From Musa acuminata AAA Group (lineage: Eukaryota > Streptophyta > Magnoliopsida > Zingiberales > Musaceae): a stretch of DNA of 64,000 nucleotides. The stretch covers positions 31,933,501-31,997,500 of the forward strand of contig NC_088340.1 of NCBI RefSeq assembly GCF_036884655.1. Direction: 5' to 3'. The position numbers and the translations under genes are program-made. The number at the start of each line of letters is the position of its first letter. Position 1 is the first letter of the stretch. The notes below the pieces were generated by a model. The model ran no database searches, had not been told where the DNA came from, and worked only from the letters and a program-made list of their open reading frames with translations. Of this stretch, positions 11,501 to 22,818 are shown one piece after another.

Positions 11501-12764
11501 CAGCCAGACGGAAGTTTTAAATAGGTGCTTGGAGACAGCCCAAAGCCACCCACCAAATATGACTACCCAAAGAGAACTCCAGACCCAGCCAAGTACCATT
11601 ATTGATCGACGGATCGTGACTCGACGACGATGACCCACTAATGAAGTGCTAATAAAGTGGGCGAATCTACCAATAGAAGATGCCACTTGGGAGAACTATG
11701 ACGACTTGAAGATCAAATTCCCAGAATTCACGAATCATCAGCCTCGAGGACAAGGCTGATTTGAAGAGGGCAGGTCTGTTAGGACTCTAGCTTGGAGAGC
11801 CCTAATTGAGAGGGACATTCATGTAAAACTGTTAGGACTCTAGCTAGGAGAGTCCTAATTGAGAGGGGCATTCAAGTAGGAGGTGTTTTCTTAGAGAAGA
11901 ATTAGGAGTTGTAAGGGAATAGGAGTCTTGACTATGAGTCCTACTAGGAGTTGGTTAGAAGTAAGAGTCTTAAGTAGGAGTCCTATTAGGAGTTAGGGTT
12001 TAGAAGCCCTATAAATAGCCATGTATTCCTTCTCTTTTCATAAGCAATAGATGAATCTTTTTTGCAGCCTTTGAGCAGCAACTTGGAGGGAGGAACCCCT
12101 ATAGAGTTCCAAGGAGGCCGATCCCCTAAAGAGATCAACCCCAAGTTTAGAATCTGCAAGGGTTCTAACACATTGTTCTTATATCCATAGTTTGTCTCTC
12201 CAAAGAGGCCTACAGGAAGCCAGTAGTGGGATTCTAGGGAGTGGGAGAAGAAAAGTGAAGGATATAAAGGGGAAGTTGATGATAACAAGTGGGAGATGGC
12301 AGGAGGATTAGTTAGAGTACAATGGAGGATGGAGAGAAATTGATTTGATGGGACAAAATTATTAGAGAGATTATGTAGAGGGATGAGAAGAAGAGAGGGG
12401 CTGCCAGCTGGCATTCAGCATTAGACTTCCTGAGTTGATGGAGGGGGAGATGAGAAAGAGAGAAGAACATAAGAGACTAAGAGAGTAGCCAGAATGGCAG
12501 AGAATGAGGTTAGGATTGTGCCTAGGTTGTTCAAACAAGAATTCAGAGAAACTTAGGTGGCAAAAAAAAAAGCTAGAGTAATGGGTTAGTTTTGCTCTTT
12601 TTTTTTAATTTAATCTATTTCATGTTTCATTTCTCTAAGATGGATATTGTCCTTCAGTTATGCCCATCTCACAAAATTTGCATAAGAAAGTAACTTACAT
12701 ATGTTTAACTTAAGGTTTTCAATTTCGAATAATACCGCTTGGTACGGGCGGTATATATATATAC

Positions 12765-12795
<31 letters not shown>

Positions 12796-12810
12796 CACAC
12801 ATATATATAT

Positions 12811-12869
<59 letters not shown>

Positions 12870-12936
12870 AAGGCGACGTCGCCTTTCCCTTCTCCCACGT
12901 GGAGCGACGTCGTCGAGGCGACATGACGTCGCCTTT

Positions 12937-13005
<69 letters not shown>

Positions 13006-13135
13006 GTTGCCTCGACAACGTCGCCTTTCCCTTCTCCCACGCGGGGTAACGTCACCGAGGCGACGCGACGTCACCTTTTATAAAAATATTTATATATAAA
13101 AAATTTTTATATATAAATATATATAAGATTTTTTA

Positions 13136-13172
<37 letters not shown>

Positions 13173-16100
13173 CCGAATGGTATACCGCTCGGTATATAGT
13201 ATCGTACTGTACTGAGCGAATGTCAAAACTTTAGTACAGTATGATATTTCAATCCTTGGTTTCCCTAGCATCTAACCCCTGTTATTCCAACTATGAATTG
13301 TTTGACCAGTAGTGGACAATCTCTACAGAGGAGAATAGTGAGAGTCCTTTTGATAAATAATTTTTCTACAAGCTTAGGAGCTTTTAGTATGTATCTGCTT
13401 CATCTAGTCATTTTGTGGTTTATTTGGAGGAAGAATATATGCAAACAGAGGTCAAGACAATTGCAAAAAATAACTTTAACTGTTGAGTTAATCCATCTAA
13501 ATTTTCTATAGATTCTATTCTCATCCAATATCAATTTTGAGAGAATGAATTGTGGAACCCCCTCCTAGATTTTTAAAAGGAGTTTCAACTGTTAAGAAAC
13601 TGAAATTCTGGATTTGCTGGAGTACATAGAAAAGTGAGGCCTTGGAATAACAGGTAATAACCATTAGATTAAACAACGTGAACAATATGTAAATAGTCCT
13701 TATTATGGAGGTGTGATCACAGATGTGGAAATAAAGGTTAAGACAAAAAAAAGGCATACCTAGTGCACGAGGCTTCCATCAATATGAGGTCTAGAGATGG
13801 TTAATGTATGCAGCTTTAAATATTTAAAAATGTTATTTTCATGACCCAAATCTTGGTCTCCCAGGTCATAAAAGAGCAACCTTACGACCAAGGCCTGCCC
13901 TCAAATAAAGATCTAGACAGTTGCAAAAAAAGAACTTTAACCTGTGAGGCTATGAATCTAAATATTTAGAGACTCTAGCTCTGATCCAATATCAATTTTG
14001 AGAGAACGAATTGTGGAACTCCCTCCTATATTTTTAAAAGAAGCTTCAATTGTAAGGAAACTGAAATTCTGGATTCACTGGAGTACTCAGAAAAGTGAGG
14101 CCTTGGAACAATAGGTAATAACCATTAGATTAAACAGTTAAGGAAGTGTGATTAGGTATGTGGAAAGTTACTTTAGTCATCACTTCATTTTCTTTGAGAA
14201 TGTTCTAGAAACCACTTCTGGCAAGTGGTGCATCTTAAGTTTTATACATAATGGTCATCAAGTGTTTTCTAATTGCATAGGACCTCAATGCTTATAATGT
14301 GATAAAGATAGGAGCATGTTTATATATAGAACATAATGAGCGAGCATGTTAGTATGTGACTCTGTGTCTACTTCATGTGAAGATCTTTGTGTATGATGGA
14401 GTTTCATGTATATGGCTTCATAAAGCTATTCATCCCTTTTCAATAAGATACTACATTACCTTTCTTTTCTTAGGACACCAAGTTTCTGATTGTAGGCAAG
14501 AAGGTACTTAAAACCTTTCCATTTTGGTTTTGACATTGTGCTCCAGCTCCCTTTTTTAAGGCTCAAGGCCACAGCCTCATTATAGATCTAAATGTATTAT
14601 CACTGTGTTAGAATATATTAAATTCAGGACTGGCATCATCTAATTTTGTTGACTATGCTTAAAAGGGTTACATTTTCTCGTCATTAGCATCTATTATTTG
14701 TTGGCTTTTCTATAAAACTTCAGGGAGAAAGGTAAGAGAATAGTAGAAGAGACTAGGAGTACTTTCACCCAAGAGCACTTATTTATATTGATCAAAAGAT
14801 AAATATAATTTTTTAAAACAATAAAAAAAATTATCATATCCCAATAAATCTTTCACCCTTATTTATTTATTTAAATCTAAATTTTTATCTTTTAGTTTAT
14901 CTAATCCTAATTATTTGAATTAATTTTAACACACCCTCTTAATTCAAATAGTTGTAATTTGAAGTTGTCTTTGGAATAAAACTTTTCTTTTACCAAAACT
15001 TTTATGAAGATATCGGCAAACTAGTATTCGGTGCTACAGTAGTCCATTTGAATTTCTCCTTATCAACTAGTTCCATAGGTTTGCAAGTCTTCATGATCTT
15101 CAGAGGATTGAAAGTCTTCTTTAAGTTTTGGTGGATTTTCTGAAGAGTTTGAGTCTGACTTGTAGTGAGAGTTTTGGGCCCTTTTATTTCTGACTTCGTA
15201 GCAATTTGTTTTTCACTTTAAGGAGTTATATCTACCATTTTTGCATCTTTAACCTTCTTCGGAATCTTTACTGGTTGCTCATCTTCACTTTCCTCAAAAG
15301 ACTCATCAGAACCACTGTTGTTTTTTTATGCTTGAGACTTTTTAGCTTGTTGCCCTTTTAAATGTTTATCATCATAACTTTCTTCAAAACTGTCATCCTC
15401 ATCTTCATCACTATTGGTACTCTCCTTTTTTTTTATAGTCTTTGTAATAGGTTTACCAGCGGTAAATGGAACAGAATTCAGAACTTTTCGCTTCTTGAAT
15501 TGTGGCTCCTCATCGCTCTCATTAGAATTTTCATCAACTTTAGTCTTGTTCTGAGACCTCTTCTTATCAATTTGAATTTTTAAGGGTTCGAGATAGTTTG
15601 TATAGACCCACAAAAATTCAAATGATCATAGCTTTTATGTCATAATATCGATTCATCAGTAACAATAGCACGTAAGGAGAAATCCGAAAATAATAAGGGA
15701 AATATTTTGTTTTCTGTCATCCTCATAGTTGCTATTAATTTTTTTTTTAATCATAAATCGAGCATTTTTCATCATAAAAAAAAAGTATAATATCCTTTTC
15801 TCATCAGTTGCCCTATACTAATGAGATTTTATTTTAAACCAGGAATAACCATCTCATCATCAATGATTTTTTTACTAGATTTGATGTTCACAGCAACTGT
15901 TCATTTTCCTTCCACTTGAACTTTATTGTTATTTCTCATTTGCATTGTAGATCTGACTAAATCATCAAGCCTTTAGAATAAACTTTTGTCCTCTATCATA
16001 TGATTATTGTATCTATTATCCAAAAACCAAATAGATTTAGAATATTCTTCATCAGATGCTATAAAGAAAAAATTTTCTTCATCCTTTTCTTTACTATTAT

Positions 16101-18545
16101 TTTTTTTATGATAATTTATTTGATTTTTATTCCAACAATCTTTCTTAAGATGACCATATTTTTTACGGTAAGAGCAGAGAGGAACATTTAGTTTTTATTT
16201 TTGTACCAACAATCTTTTTCAATATGTATAATTTTTTTGCAACAAAAACATCGACGGGTTTCTTTATTACCTTCATTCGAGTTCCTTTGTCCCTCATTTG
16301 ATTGATCACAACCTCTGTTATTTTAATCTCTCCCTTAAGATCTAGCTTTTGAATTTTTCTTTTGGTCCTTCTTCTGATATATCTTCACTTAAAGAGTTTG
16401 TTTTGAAGTTTCATATGAAGATCTGTTTACTTTTTGTTCATGAACTAAAAGGGAGTCCATTAATTATCAATAAACAATGTATTTGTATCTTTAGCTTCTT
16501 CTATAGAAGCAAAAATCATATCAAATTTTGGAGATAAACTTCGTAAAACTTTTTCTACTACAGTTGGATCTTTAGATTCACCATAAGATCTCATTTGATT
16601 CATAATAGAAGATACTTTTGAGAAGAAATTAGTGATAGATTCAGAATCTTTCATCATAAGGGTTTCGAATTAATGTTGAAGAATTTGGAGCTTTGAAATT
16701 TTTATCTTGTCTGCGCCTCCAAACACACTTTTTAATATTTTCTAAGCTTCTGTTGATGTTGATGTCATTATGATTCGGGGAAAAAGGGAATCATCTATTG
16801 CTTGTTGTAGCATGTAGAGAGCTTTTACATCTTTCTGCATATTCTTATTCATCTGATCTTTTTTATCTTTAGTAATATTAAGATCCTGTAGGTCATACTT
16901 AACATAATCATTCTCTACCAAATTCTATAATCCTTGTGAAATAAATAGAGTTTTCATCTTAACAGTCCAAAATTGATAATTATCACCTTTGAAGATAGGA
17001 AGAAGTTAATTATGAACACTTCAATGCCTACCATCTTCTTGTTTGTTTTTCTGGATGTACTAGTCTTCTTTTCTTTTTAATCAATGTACTCTTGTTGATC
17101 TTCTTTGAACCAGGCTCTGGTACCACACTGTTGGCTTTTCTACAGAACTTCAGGGAGAAGGCGAAGAAAATAGTAGAAGATACTAAGAGTACTTCCAATT
17201 TGCAGTGCTTTGGATTGATCCAAGAGTACCTATTTATATTGATCAAAAGATAAAGTACAAGTCTTTTAAACCAATGAAAAAAATCTATCATATCCCAATA
17301 AATCTTTCACCCTCATTTTTTTATTTAAATCTATTTTTTTCTTTTATTTTATCTAATCATAACTATTTGAATTAATCTTAACATTATTAACAGCATATCT
17401 CAGTAGTTTTTTACTCCATATGCATCATTGGAATTCTGTGTCCTTTCATATTATGGTACTTTGTCAAGAACATTGCAATCATTGAACAATATCCTGCTGT
17501 TCATGGCAGCACTTCATTAGCCTTGAACAACAATATTTACTGATGTTTCCCGTCTCCTGTGAAAACTTGCTTTTGAATCACGGAACAGTTACTTGGGATG
17601 TCAATGTACTTTGTTCTGCTAGCATACGTTAGGATCATCAAAAGGTGTCTGCACCTTTGATGACAATGAAAAGAACATGTAGTTGAGCTTTTTCTCAATA
17701 TATGTTGGTCATTTGCATAAATCCAACATTTAGTTGATTGTTGATATAACAACCATTAGGTGGACCTGAGTTTGTTGTGACCCTAATCTGAATATTCTGA
17801 CATGATAATTCGACATGCTCATCAATCTTGTGGAGAGCAAGTATGTGTTCATCATGTTGAACACTTATGTTTCTTTGCATTGACTATAATTTGCACAGAC
17901 GATGTACAGATCTATGTATGTGTAATCTATACCACTGGTCACAACCATGGTAAATACAGACATGCAGAAATGATCTTGGAGGTTGTGGTAAACCCTAAGT
18001 TAAAATTGTCAGATCTGGCACAAGCTGGAAAGCATATCAAGTGCTAATTGGTGCATTTCAGGTTGAAATTATGCTCATAATATATATTGCTTAATTTGAC
18101 CTTCAAATGCAGGTATCGTGCCATAACAAGTGCTTATTATCGGGGAGCAGTAGGTGCACTGCTCGTCTATGATGTTACCAGACGTCCTACATTTGAGAAT
18201 GTTTCACGTTGGCTAAAAGAGTTGAGGGACCACACAGATCCTAACATAGTTGTCATGCTCATTGGGAATAAGTCGGACCTCCGACACCTTGTTGCTGTTC
18301 CGACCGAAGACGGCAAGGCTTATGCTGAGAGGGAATCCCTATATTTTATGGAAACATCTGCATTAGAAGCAATGAATGTGGACAACGCATTTCAAGAGGT
18401 CTTGACTCAGATATACCGTATTGTGAGTAAGAAGGCAGTCGAAGCAGGTGATGATGCAACATCTTCTGTACCTAGTAAAGGTGAGAGAATAAACGTAAAG
18501 GATGATGCTTCTACACTGAAGAAACCCAGCTGCTGTTCAAGTTAG
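5505..18545 (+). CDS. RABA1: RABA1-type (Rab11-like) small GTPase, two exons, 12.4 kb intron
   Basis: Exons 5505-5725 and 18113-18545 join (AG|G codon) into a 217-aa Rab GTPase of the plant RABA1/Rab11 group, which directs trans-Golgi/recycling-endosome to plasma-membrane traffic. Seen: P-loop GDSGVGKS, switch I STIGVEF, DTAGQE in switch II, NKSDL and ETSAL guanine-specificity motifs, and a C-terminal CCSS double-cysteine for geranylgeranylation. The start [15 protein letters not shown] matches the family, and the length is normal. The intron falls after QER, the usual RABA1 position, with GT at 5726 and AG at 18111-18112. The intron is unusually long because two retroelements and palindromic AT-rich repeats landed in it, yet both exons and both splice sites are intact. 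The other RABA clades are the main alternative for subgroup naming. Confidence 0.93.
6838..7275 (+). repeat. 5' LTR of the intronic gypsy element
   Basis: 438 bp, TG...CA. It begins with three tandem ~44-53 bp units starting TGTTAGGACTCTAG (the 3' LTR has two), and carries a TATAAATA box at 7115-7122. Confidence 0.92.
7581..7945 (+). repeat. 183-bp tandem duplication in the gypsy leader
   Basis: The block starting TGCAGAATTC at 7581 recurs from 7764 with a period of 183 bp and few differences. A third, more diverged start follows near 7950. It lies between the primer-binding site and gag. Confidence 0.8.
8606..11759 (+). pseudogene. Defective gypsy gag-pol
   Basis: Remnant polyprotein. Gag starts with an ATG at 8606 but hits stops within 20 codons. 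A long open stretch (9128-11524) then carries the end of gag ([13 protein letters not shown]), a zinc knuckle ([14 protein letters not shown]), a protease-like VFIDTSST (normally DTGS/DTSS-like), an RT start with [10 protein letters not shown], then RT thumb and RNase H ([23 protein letters not shown]). The central RT with its YVDD-type site is deleted and the integrase core is missing. Around 10435-10545 the open frame is shifted: the +1 frame reads [11 protein letters not shown] chromodomain-like tail ([16 protein letters not shown]) is at about 11640-11755 behind an in-frame TGA. It cannot make active RT or integrase. Confidence 0.88.
11777..12170 (+). repeat. 3' LTR of the intronic gypsy element
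   Basis: 394 bp and nearly identical to the 5' LTR apart from lacking one 44-bp tandem unit. It is preceded by the purine-rich GAAGAGGGCAGG tract. Confidence 0.92.
12740..13215. repeat. (TA)n block with two GC-rich palindromic islands
   Basis: Long TA runs (12753-12865, 12942-13002, 13136-13168) alternate with two related GC-rich islands (about 12868-12940 and 13004-13080). Both contain GTCGCCTTTCCCTTCTCCCAC and have complementary ends built from GGCGACGTC and GACGTCGCC. The block is bordered by GGTACGGGCGGTAT at 12740 and by GGTATACCGCTCGGTAT near 13179. It resembles a MITE-like or foldback repeat; I do not see a clear target duplication. Confidence 0.7.
13451..14140. repeat. Direct repeat pair, 460-bp spacing, in the RABA1 intron
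   Basis: About 225 bp from 13451 to 13675 (including CCAATATCAATTTTGAGAGA and ACTGAAATTCTGGATT) recurs at 13911-14137 with roughly 85-90 percent identity by eye. No coding signal. It may be a segmental tandem duplication or paired ends of an old unrecognised insertion. Confidence 0.7.
14699..14931 (-). repeat. 3' LTR of the gag-only copia element
   Basis: 233 bp. It shares with the 17129-17383 copy the CTTCAGGGAGAA start, TATTTATATTGATCAAAAG and ATCATATCCCAATAAATC blocks. Confidence 0.88.
15300..16900 (-). pseudogene. Degenerate copia gag
   Basis: Minus-strand fragments of a copia Gag. 16460-16657 reads [17 protein letters not shown]...[13 protein letters not shown], the UBN2/gag-type core. 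Near 16140-16190 a zinc-knuckle remnant reads [15 protein letters not shown], with the second cysteine replaced by arginine. 15326-15613 is a highly charged Lys/Glu/Asp/Ser-rich tail ([18 protein letters not shown]). Stops and frameshifts separate the pieces, so no full Gag is encoded. Confidence 0.8.
17129..17383 (-). repeat. 5' LTR of the gag-only copia element
   Basis: 255 bp, TG...CA on the minus strand, abutting the primer-binding site at 17114-17125. Confidence 0.88.
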
Positions 18546-19689
18546 GTAACACTAGTGTTGCCCAGTGGTTGCTTTCTCTCTCTGATGCATGTTTTAGTTT
18601 GAGTAATGTCTGAGATTGCTTTTTTTCTTTTGAGATTAGCAATTCTGGATATGAACTTGAATAGACTGAAGTTTTGTTATTTTAATATCTGCAAGTATAG
18701 TCCGATATTCCAATTGTTGAGACTAAGGCTTAACTATGGTGCAATCTAGAGTGAGCCGACTAAGCAAACAGTCTCTATTCTATTGTAGTGATGGTTCATT
18801 TCAGTAAATGCTCTTTTGATAGTGTGATAAATGTTATTAGTATAAACGACTTTGTGATTATTGGAATGGACCATTTAATTGACTATCATATCTTCTTATC
18901 AGCAAGTGGTTGACTGGTAGTAGCATATGGCTGTAGCGAGAGTTATGTTCATCAGAAGCTAAGTTTCTCTTTCTAGGGGTTCTTTTTTTTTAATCAAAAT
19001 GATTAATGGGGTAAGGAAAATATTAGGCAAGTTTGGTCGACCCAAAATTACTCCCTTTATGCTCATTTCTGATTTGTTTTACTGTATCAAACATTCATGG
19101 CCTCATCAGTACATTTGTGTTCTTGGCCGAGGGCTTGTGACTTTAGGACATGGAAACGCTCTTCTACCCGTTTGTCTCATGATATTGTAAAGAAGTATTC
19201 TCACTATAGCCAGAACGGTTTATATCCCATCATACTTATTGTGGTTATTTTGTTTTGCCAAATGTACTTTCGGTCCATAAGCATCACTTCTAATATTAAA
19301 AATGCTTCACATGCAGATTCATTTCGTCGGTGGATTCATCATCTTATGCTTCTCATTGGGATGCATAGAAAAATAGTCATAGATTTCGTACGACTGTGAT
19401 CAGAATTATTATTTTTATGGATCAAATCTGTAGTAAAAGTTGTTCCTAACTACTAGTATTGCATGCCGCCTCCATTGCAGATAGTACTAATTGGTAAGAA
19501 TACAAGTACAGTTAGAAGAGACAAAAAGGGTCGGCTTCCTACTCGAGCGACAGCTTCACAATTTAGATTAAATCGTCAGTTTGTTTGTTTGTCTGTTTAC
19601 TATCCATGTTTCTATTAGACCAATTTATTTTCATGTTAGCCTGCAACGAAGAAGATATAAGATATTTACGTTGATAATAATCATGACAC
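18546..19689. other. RABA1 3' UTR and spacer
   Basis: AT-rich sequence. The first few hundred bases are likely RABA1 3' UTR. Short open frames (18999-19190, 19097-19399) show no domain. No RNA gene or transposon end recognised. Confidence 0.45.
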
Positions 19690-19968
19690 TTTTCACTTTT
19701 CTCCTCCTCACTTAAGCAACACATAAGCAAAAACTCATGAACCACTTACTCTCTATGATCTCCGGCCTTTCCTTTTCGATGATCAACAAAGAGATCACTC
19801 TTTGCTTAACCCAAAGCGATAAGGAAATTAATTGAGAAGCATGATCATCTCGTGCACAAGAGAATACATGCCAACAAGTCACCCTCATTAATGTTTTTGT
19901 CGTGTTGGGTAAGGGAGATGTACACCAGAGAATACATGCCAATAAGTCACTTTCATTAATGTTTTTGT
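19690..19968. repeat. Fragment of a gypsy-type LTR with a short internal duplication
   Basis: Resembles 45136-45430: shared AAGCAACACNTAAG, AACCCAAAG...AAGGAA and CAAGT..CCCTCATT..TG phrases in the same order. A ~68-bp unit (GAATACATGCCAA...TTAATGTTTTTG) is present twice, from 19862 and 19930. The fragment stops where copia element A begins. Confidence 0.6.
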
Positions 19969-21657
19969 AGCTAAGAGAGCGGTGTTTCTCGAGAAGTAAC
20001 ACATTTTTTATGGAGACAATAGGAGCGTAATAGAGTTGAGTGAGACCAGAGAACCTAGCTCAAGCATCACTCCACAGCCCGAGGTTGTTCAAGTACCTAG
20101 CACAGAAGTTTCGACTTTATGTAGGTTCGATAAAGTATCTCATCCTCCTAAAAGATATGTGGAACATATTATAGAAGAGAATGTTAAGGATAATGATCTT
20201 TAGACCTACGAGAAGATTATTACGAGTATAGGTTATCGGAGTAGATAGAAAGGTAGAGACTTATAACGCAAAGTTAGTGGCTAAGGGATATCGTCAATGA
20301 CAAGGTGTTGATTATGACGAAACCTTCTCACTCGTATTCATGTCAAAAATTCATCCGAATTCTATTGGCTATTACAGCATACTATGATTATGAGATCTAG
20401 CAAATGAATATAAAAACTGTGTTCCTCAATGGCAACCTCGAGGAGGAGGTGTATATGATACAGTCTTAGGGATTCGTGTCTAAGGACTGCCCAGATAAGG
20501 TGTGTAGGTTGCTTAGGTCCATTTACGGACTAAAGCATGCTTCTCAAAGTTGGAACATAAAATTTGATGCGGCATTCAAATTTTATGATTTCGTTAAGAA
20601 TAAAGATGAGCCTTGTGTGTATATGAAGGTAAGTGGGAGCATTATTATCTTCTTTGTATTATATGTGGATGACATCCTGATCATTGGAAAAGATGTAGGA
20701 ATGCTATACATAGTAAAGGCTTAGTTATCTAAACACTTTTCCATGAAAGACTTAGGGGAAGCATCATATATCTTGGGAATTCGGATCTATATAGACATAT
20801 CCAAGATGATTCTTGGCTTGTCCTAGTCCATGTACATAAACACCATTGTCAAAAGGTTTGACATGAAAAATTTCAAGAGATGTCTCATACTAATAAGACA
20901 TAGGATACATAGCGAGGAGTATGTCCTCAAAAACTCTTGAAGAAAGGGTAAACATGGATATGATACCCTATGCCTCAGCGATAGGGTCTATCATGTATGT
21001 CATGCTATGTATCAGGCCTGATATAGCGTATTCATTGATTGTCACAAGCAGGTATCAAGCAGATCCAGGCTTGGAGCACTAGAAAGTAATAAAATGTATC
21101 CTTAAGTACTTACAAAGAACTAAGGATCTTTTACTAATATATGGAGGTAGTAGCCTTAGGGTTGAAGGCTACACAATCTCAAGTTTCCAATCCGATGTTG
21201 ATGATAGCAAGTTAAATTTGGGGTATGTGTACACCCTAAATGAAGGAGCAGTATACTGGAAGAGTTCCAAGCAAGATACTACTACTAACTCGACCACAGA
21301 GGTGGAGTACATTGCTGTAGTAGAGGCAACAAAGGAAGGAGTCTAGATGAAGAAGTTCATCACAGATTTGGGAGTTGTACCGGGTAGCGAGGAGTTGATT
21401 CTCTTATATTGTGACAACAATTAAGCGATTGCTCAAGCAAAGTAACTCAGGTCTCATCAGAAGTCTAAGCATATTCTGAGGAGGTTCCACCTGATCAAAG
21501 AGATCATGACCCGAGGAGATGTAGTAGTGAAAAGAATTCTATCCAAAGATAACATCATAGTTCCACTGATAAAGCCATTATCTCATATTGTCTTTGAGCG
21601 TCATAGGGGTCTGATGGAGATTAGACACATAGGTGATTGACTTTAGGTCAAGTGAGA
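19966..21657 (+). pseudogene. Degenerate copia integrase end, RT and RNase H (element A)
   Basis: Recognisable pol blocks broken by stops and frameshifts. The integrase C-terminal region begins AKRAVF-like at 19971. RT remnants include the family's GNLEEEVYMIQ, YGLKHASQSWN and an intact-looking YVDDILIIG at about 20660. RNase H-like sequence (GYVYTLN.GAVYWKSSKQDTT) lies at about 21220-21290, then the terminal DLGVVPGSEE...HQKSKHIL block. Colinear with 35095-36899 in element B. Not functional. Confidence 0.88.
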
Positions 21658-21660
21658 GAT

Positions 21661-22818
21661 TGTTAGTCATAGGTGCCTAGCAAGCTAATCACATGAGTGA
21701 TGATGATATATATTCTTATATTATTTAGCATTTTATGACTTTATATTGTCTATTGCATGAATATATTATGATGTTCATAGATCTGTGCAATGAGAATCGA
21801 ATCATGATGAGATCATGATAATGAGACCGATTCGCCTTTAAACATAGATCTTAAATAATCCTAGTCATAGGTTGCTCAAGAAGGACATCGAGATAACCGG
21901 ACAGACTGGTATACTATATACTCGTACATATGATGGAGGCAACTGGTCTCATAGCTGCTCATGTGGGGACACTAGGGTTACATTGCAAGTGCTTATTGGA
22001 CAATGAGTTCACTGATTAATCTATTCACGAAATGCTGGATGGTTAATGACGTTTTATTATTAAACAGCGATTCCTTCGTCCTAGTAGTGTACCTGGTCCT
22101 TAGACTTGAGACACCAAAGATGTCCTGTATGAGTACTCCACTCTTTGATACTTGACTTATATGTTTGGAAGTTCCACATCTAGCACAATCGATCATTAAG
22201 AGTAGCAGCCAACCGTACAATGACTAATGAGTGTCGATAGAGGATCATCCACTCTCGGTGTCATTAGAGGAATGTCTCATATGTTCTTGCTTAGACAAAT
22301 CCTTGGCCAAGATCATTCAGATTGAGAGAGAAAGAGTTATCCGGGAGAATCCGATTAGAGCGAGACTCGAGTAGAAACCGTATTGATCTGATAGCACCAT
22401 GCCCGGTATATGGTCTTTGGGATATTAGATGGATAAAGGACTATAGATATATGATAACTGAGAACAGATAGGTCCAATAGATTGGATTCACATATATTGT
22501 CTGGGGACTGTGGCGTAGTGGCCTAGTACATCCACAGTTGATGAGTCGAGTGAATTATTATGAAGATAATAATTCACTAATCCAGAAGAAGTTTTGAAAG
22601 ATATGACTCACGGCTAGCTCGATATTGAGCCTAGAGAGTCACACACATATGGTAGGCATTACGACGAATAGAGGTTCGAATATGAGATATCCACCGGAGC
22701 CCCTATCTTATTGGATATCCAATAAGTTTTTGAATTATTCAATCCTATGGATGAGATTCAATAAGAGCCAATGAGAGATTATTGGATAGAGATCCATTAA
22801 TCTAAGAGACTTGGGTAG
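21661..22818 (+). repeat. 3' LTR of element A, proximal part
   Basis: Begins TGTTAGTCATAGGTGCC and aligns with the first ~1.15 kb of the element B LTRs. It ends at the GGTAG target site of element B (22814-22818). Confidence 0.9.

Larger units (their letters stand above)
6838..12170 (+). mobile_element. Deleted Ty3/gypsy LTR retrotransposon in the RABA1 intron
   Basis: A complete element of 5.33 kb with TGTTAG...CTAACA-type termini, flanked by a perfect 5-bp target duplication CATTG (6833-6837 and 12171-12175). It has an LTR pair, a tRNA-Met-like primer-binding site (7278-7289, TAGTATCAGAGC, one mismatch to the usual TGGTATCAGAGC) and a purine tract before the 3' LTR. It lies sense to RABA1. 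The internal part codes for a damaged gag-protease-RT-RNase H with the integrase core missing and a chromodomain-like tail, which suggests a chromovirus. By eye the LTRs differ at only about half a dozen positions apart from one 44-bp unit, so the insertion is young. Confidence 0.93.
14699..17383 (-). mobile_element. Gag-only non-autonomous Ty1/copia element, antisense in the RABA1 intron
   Basis: A 2.7 kb element with TGTT...AACA ends and a perfect 5-bp target duplication TTATT (14694-14698 and 17384-17388). On the minus strand the order is 5' LTR, a primer-binding site (17114-17125, reading TGGTACCAGAGC), gag remnants, a polypurine tract (AAGAGGGTG, next to 14932) and 3' LTR. No protease, integrase or RT is present, so it depended on another element for movement. 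Confidence 0.9.
19966..22818 (+). mobile_element. Copia element A: 5'-truncated, 3' LTR interrupted
   Basis: An old Ty1/copia copy of the same family as element B. It begins abruptly inside pol (matching B at about 35095), continues to a polypurine tract (AAGTGAGAGA, 21650-21659) and enters its 3' LTR at 21661. The LTR is cut at 22818 by element B and resumes at 38521. Compared with B it has many stops and missing bases, so it is older. Confidence 0.88.

Noticed and set aside
9128..11524. 798-codon frame as a functional gypsy polyprotein
   Set aside because: RT core deleted and frameshifted, no integrase core, gag start broken; annotated as a pseudogene.
12658..13099. Frames of 114-138 codons rich in Tyr-Ile
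   Set aside because: Translations of TA repeats.
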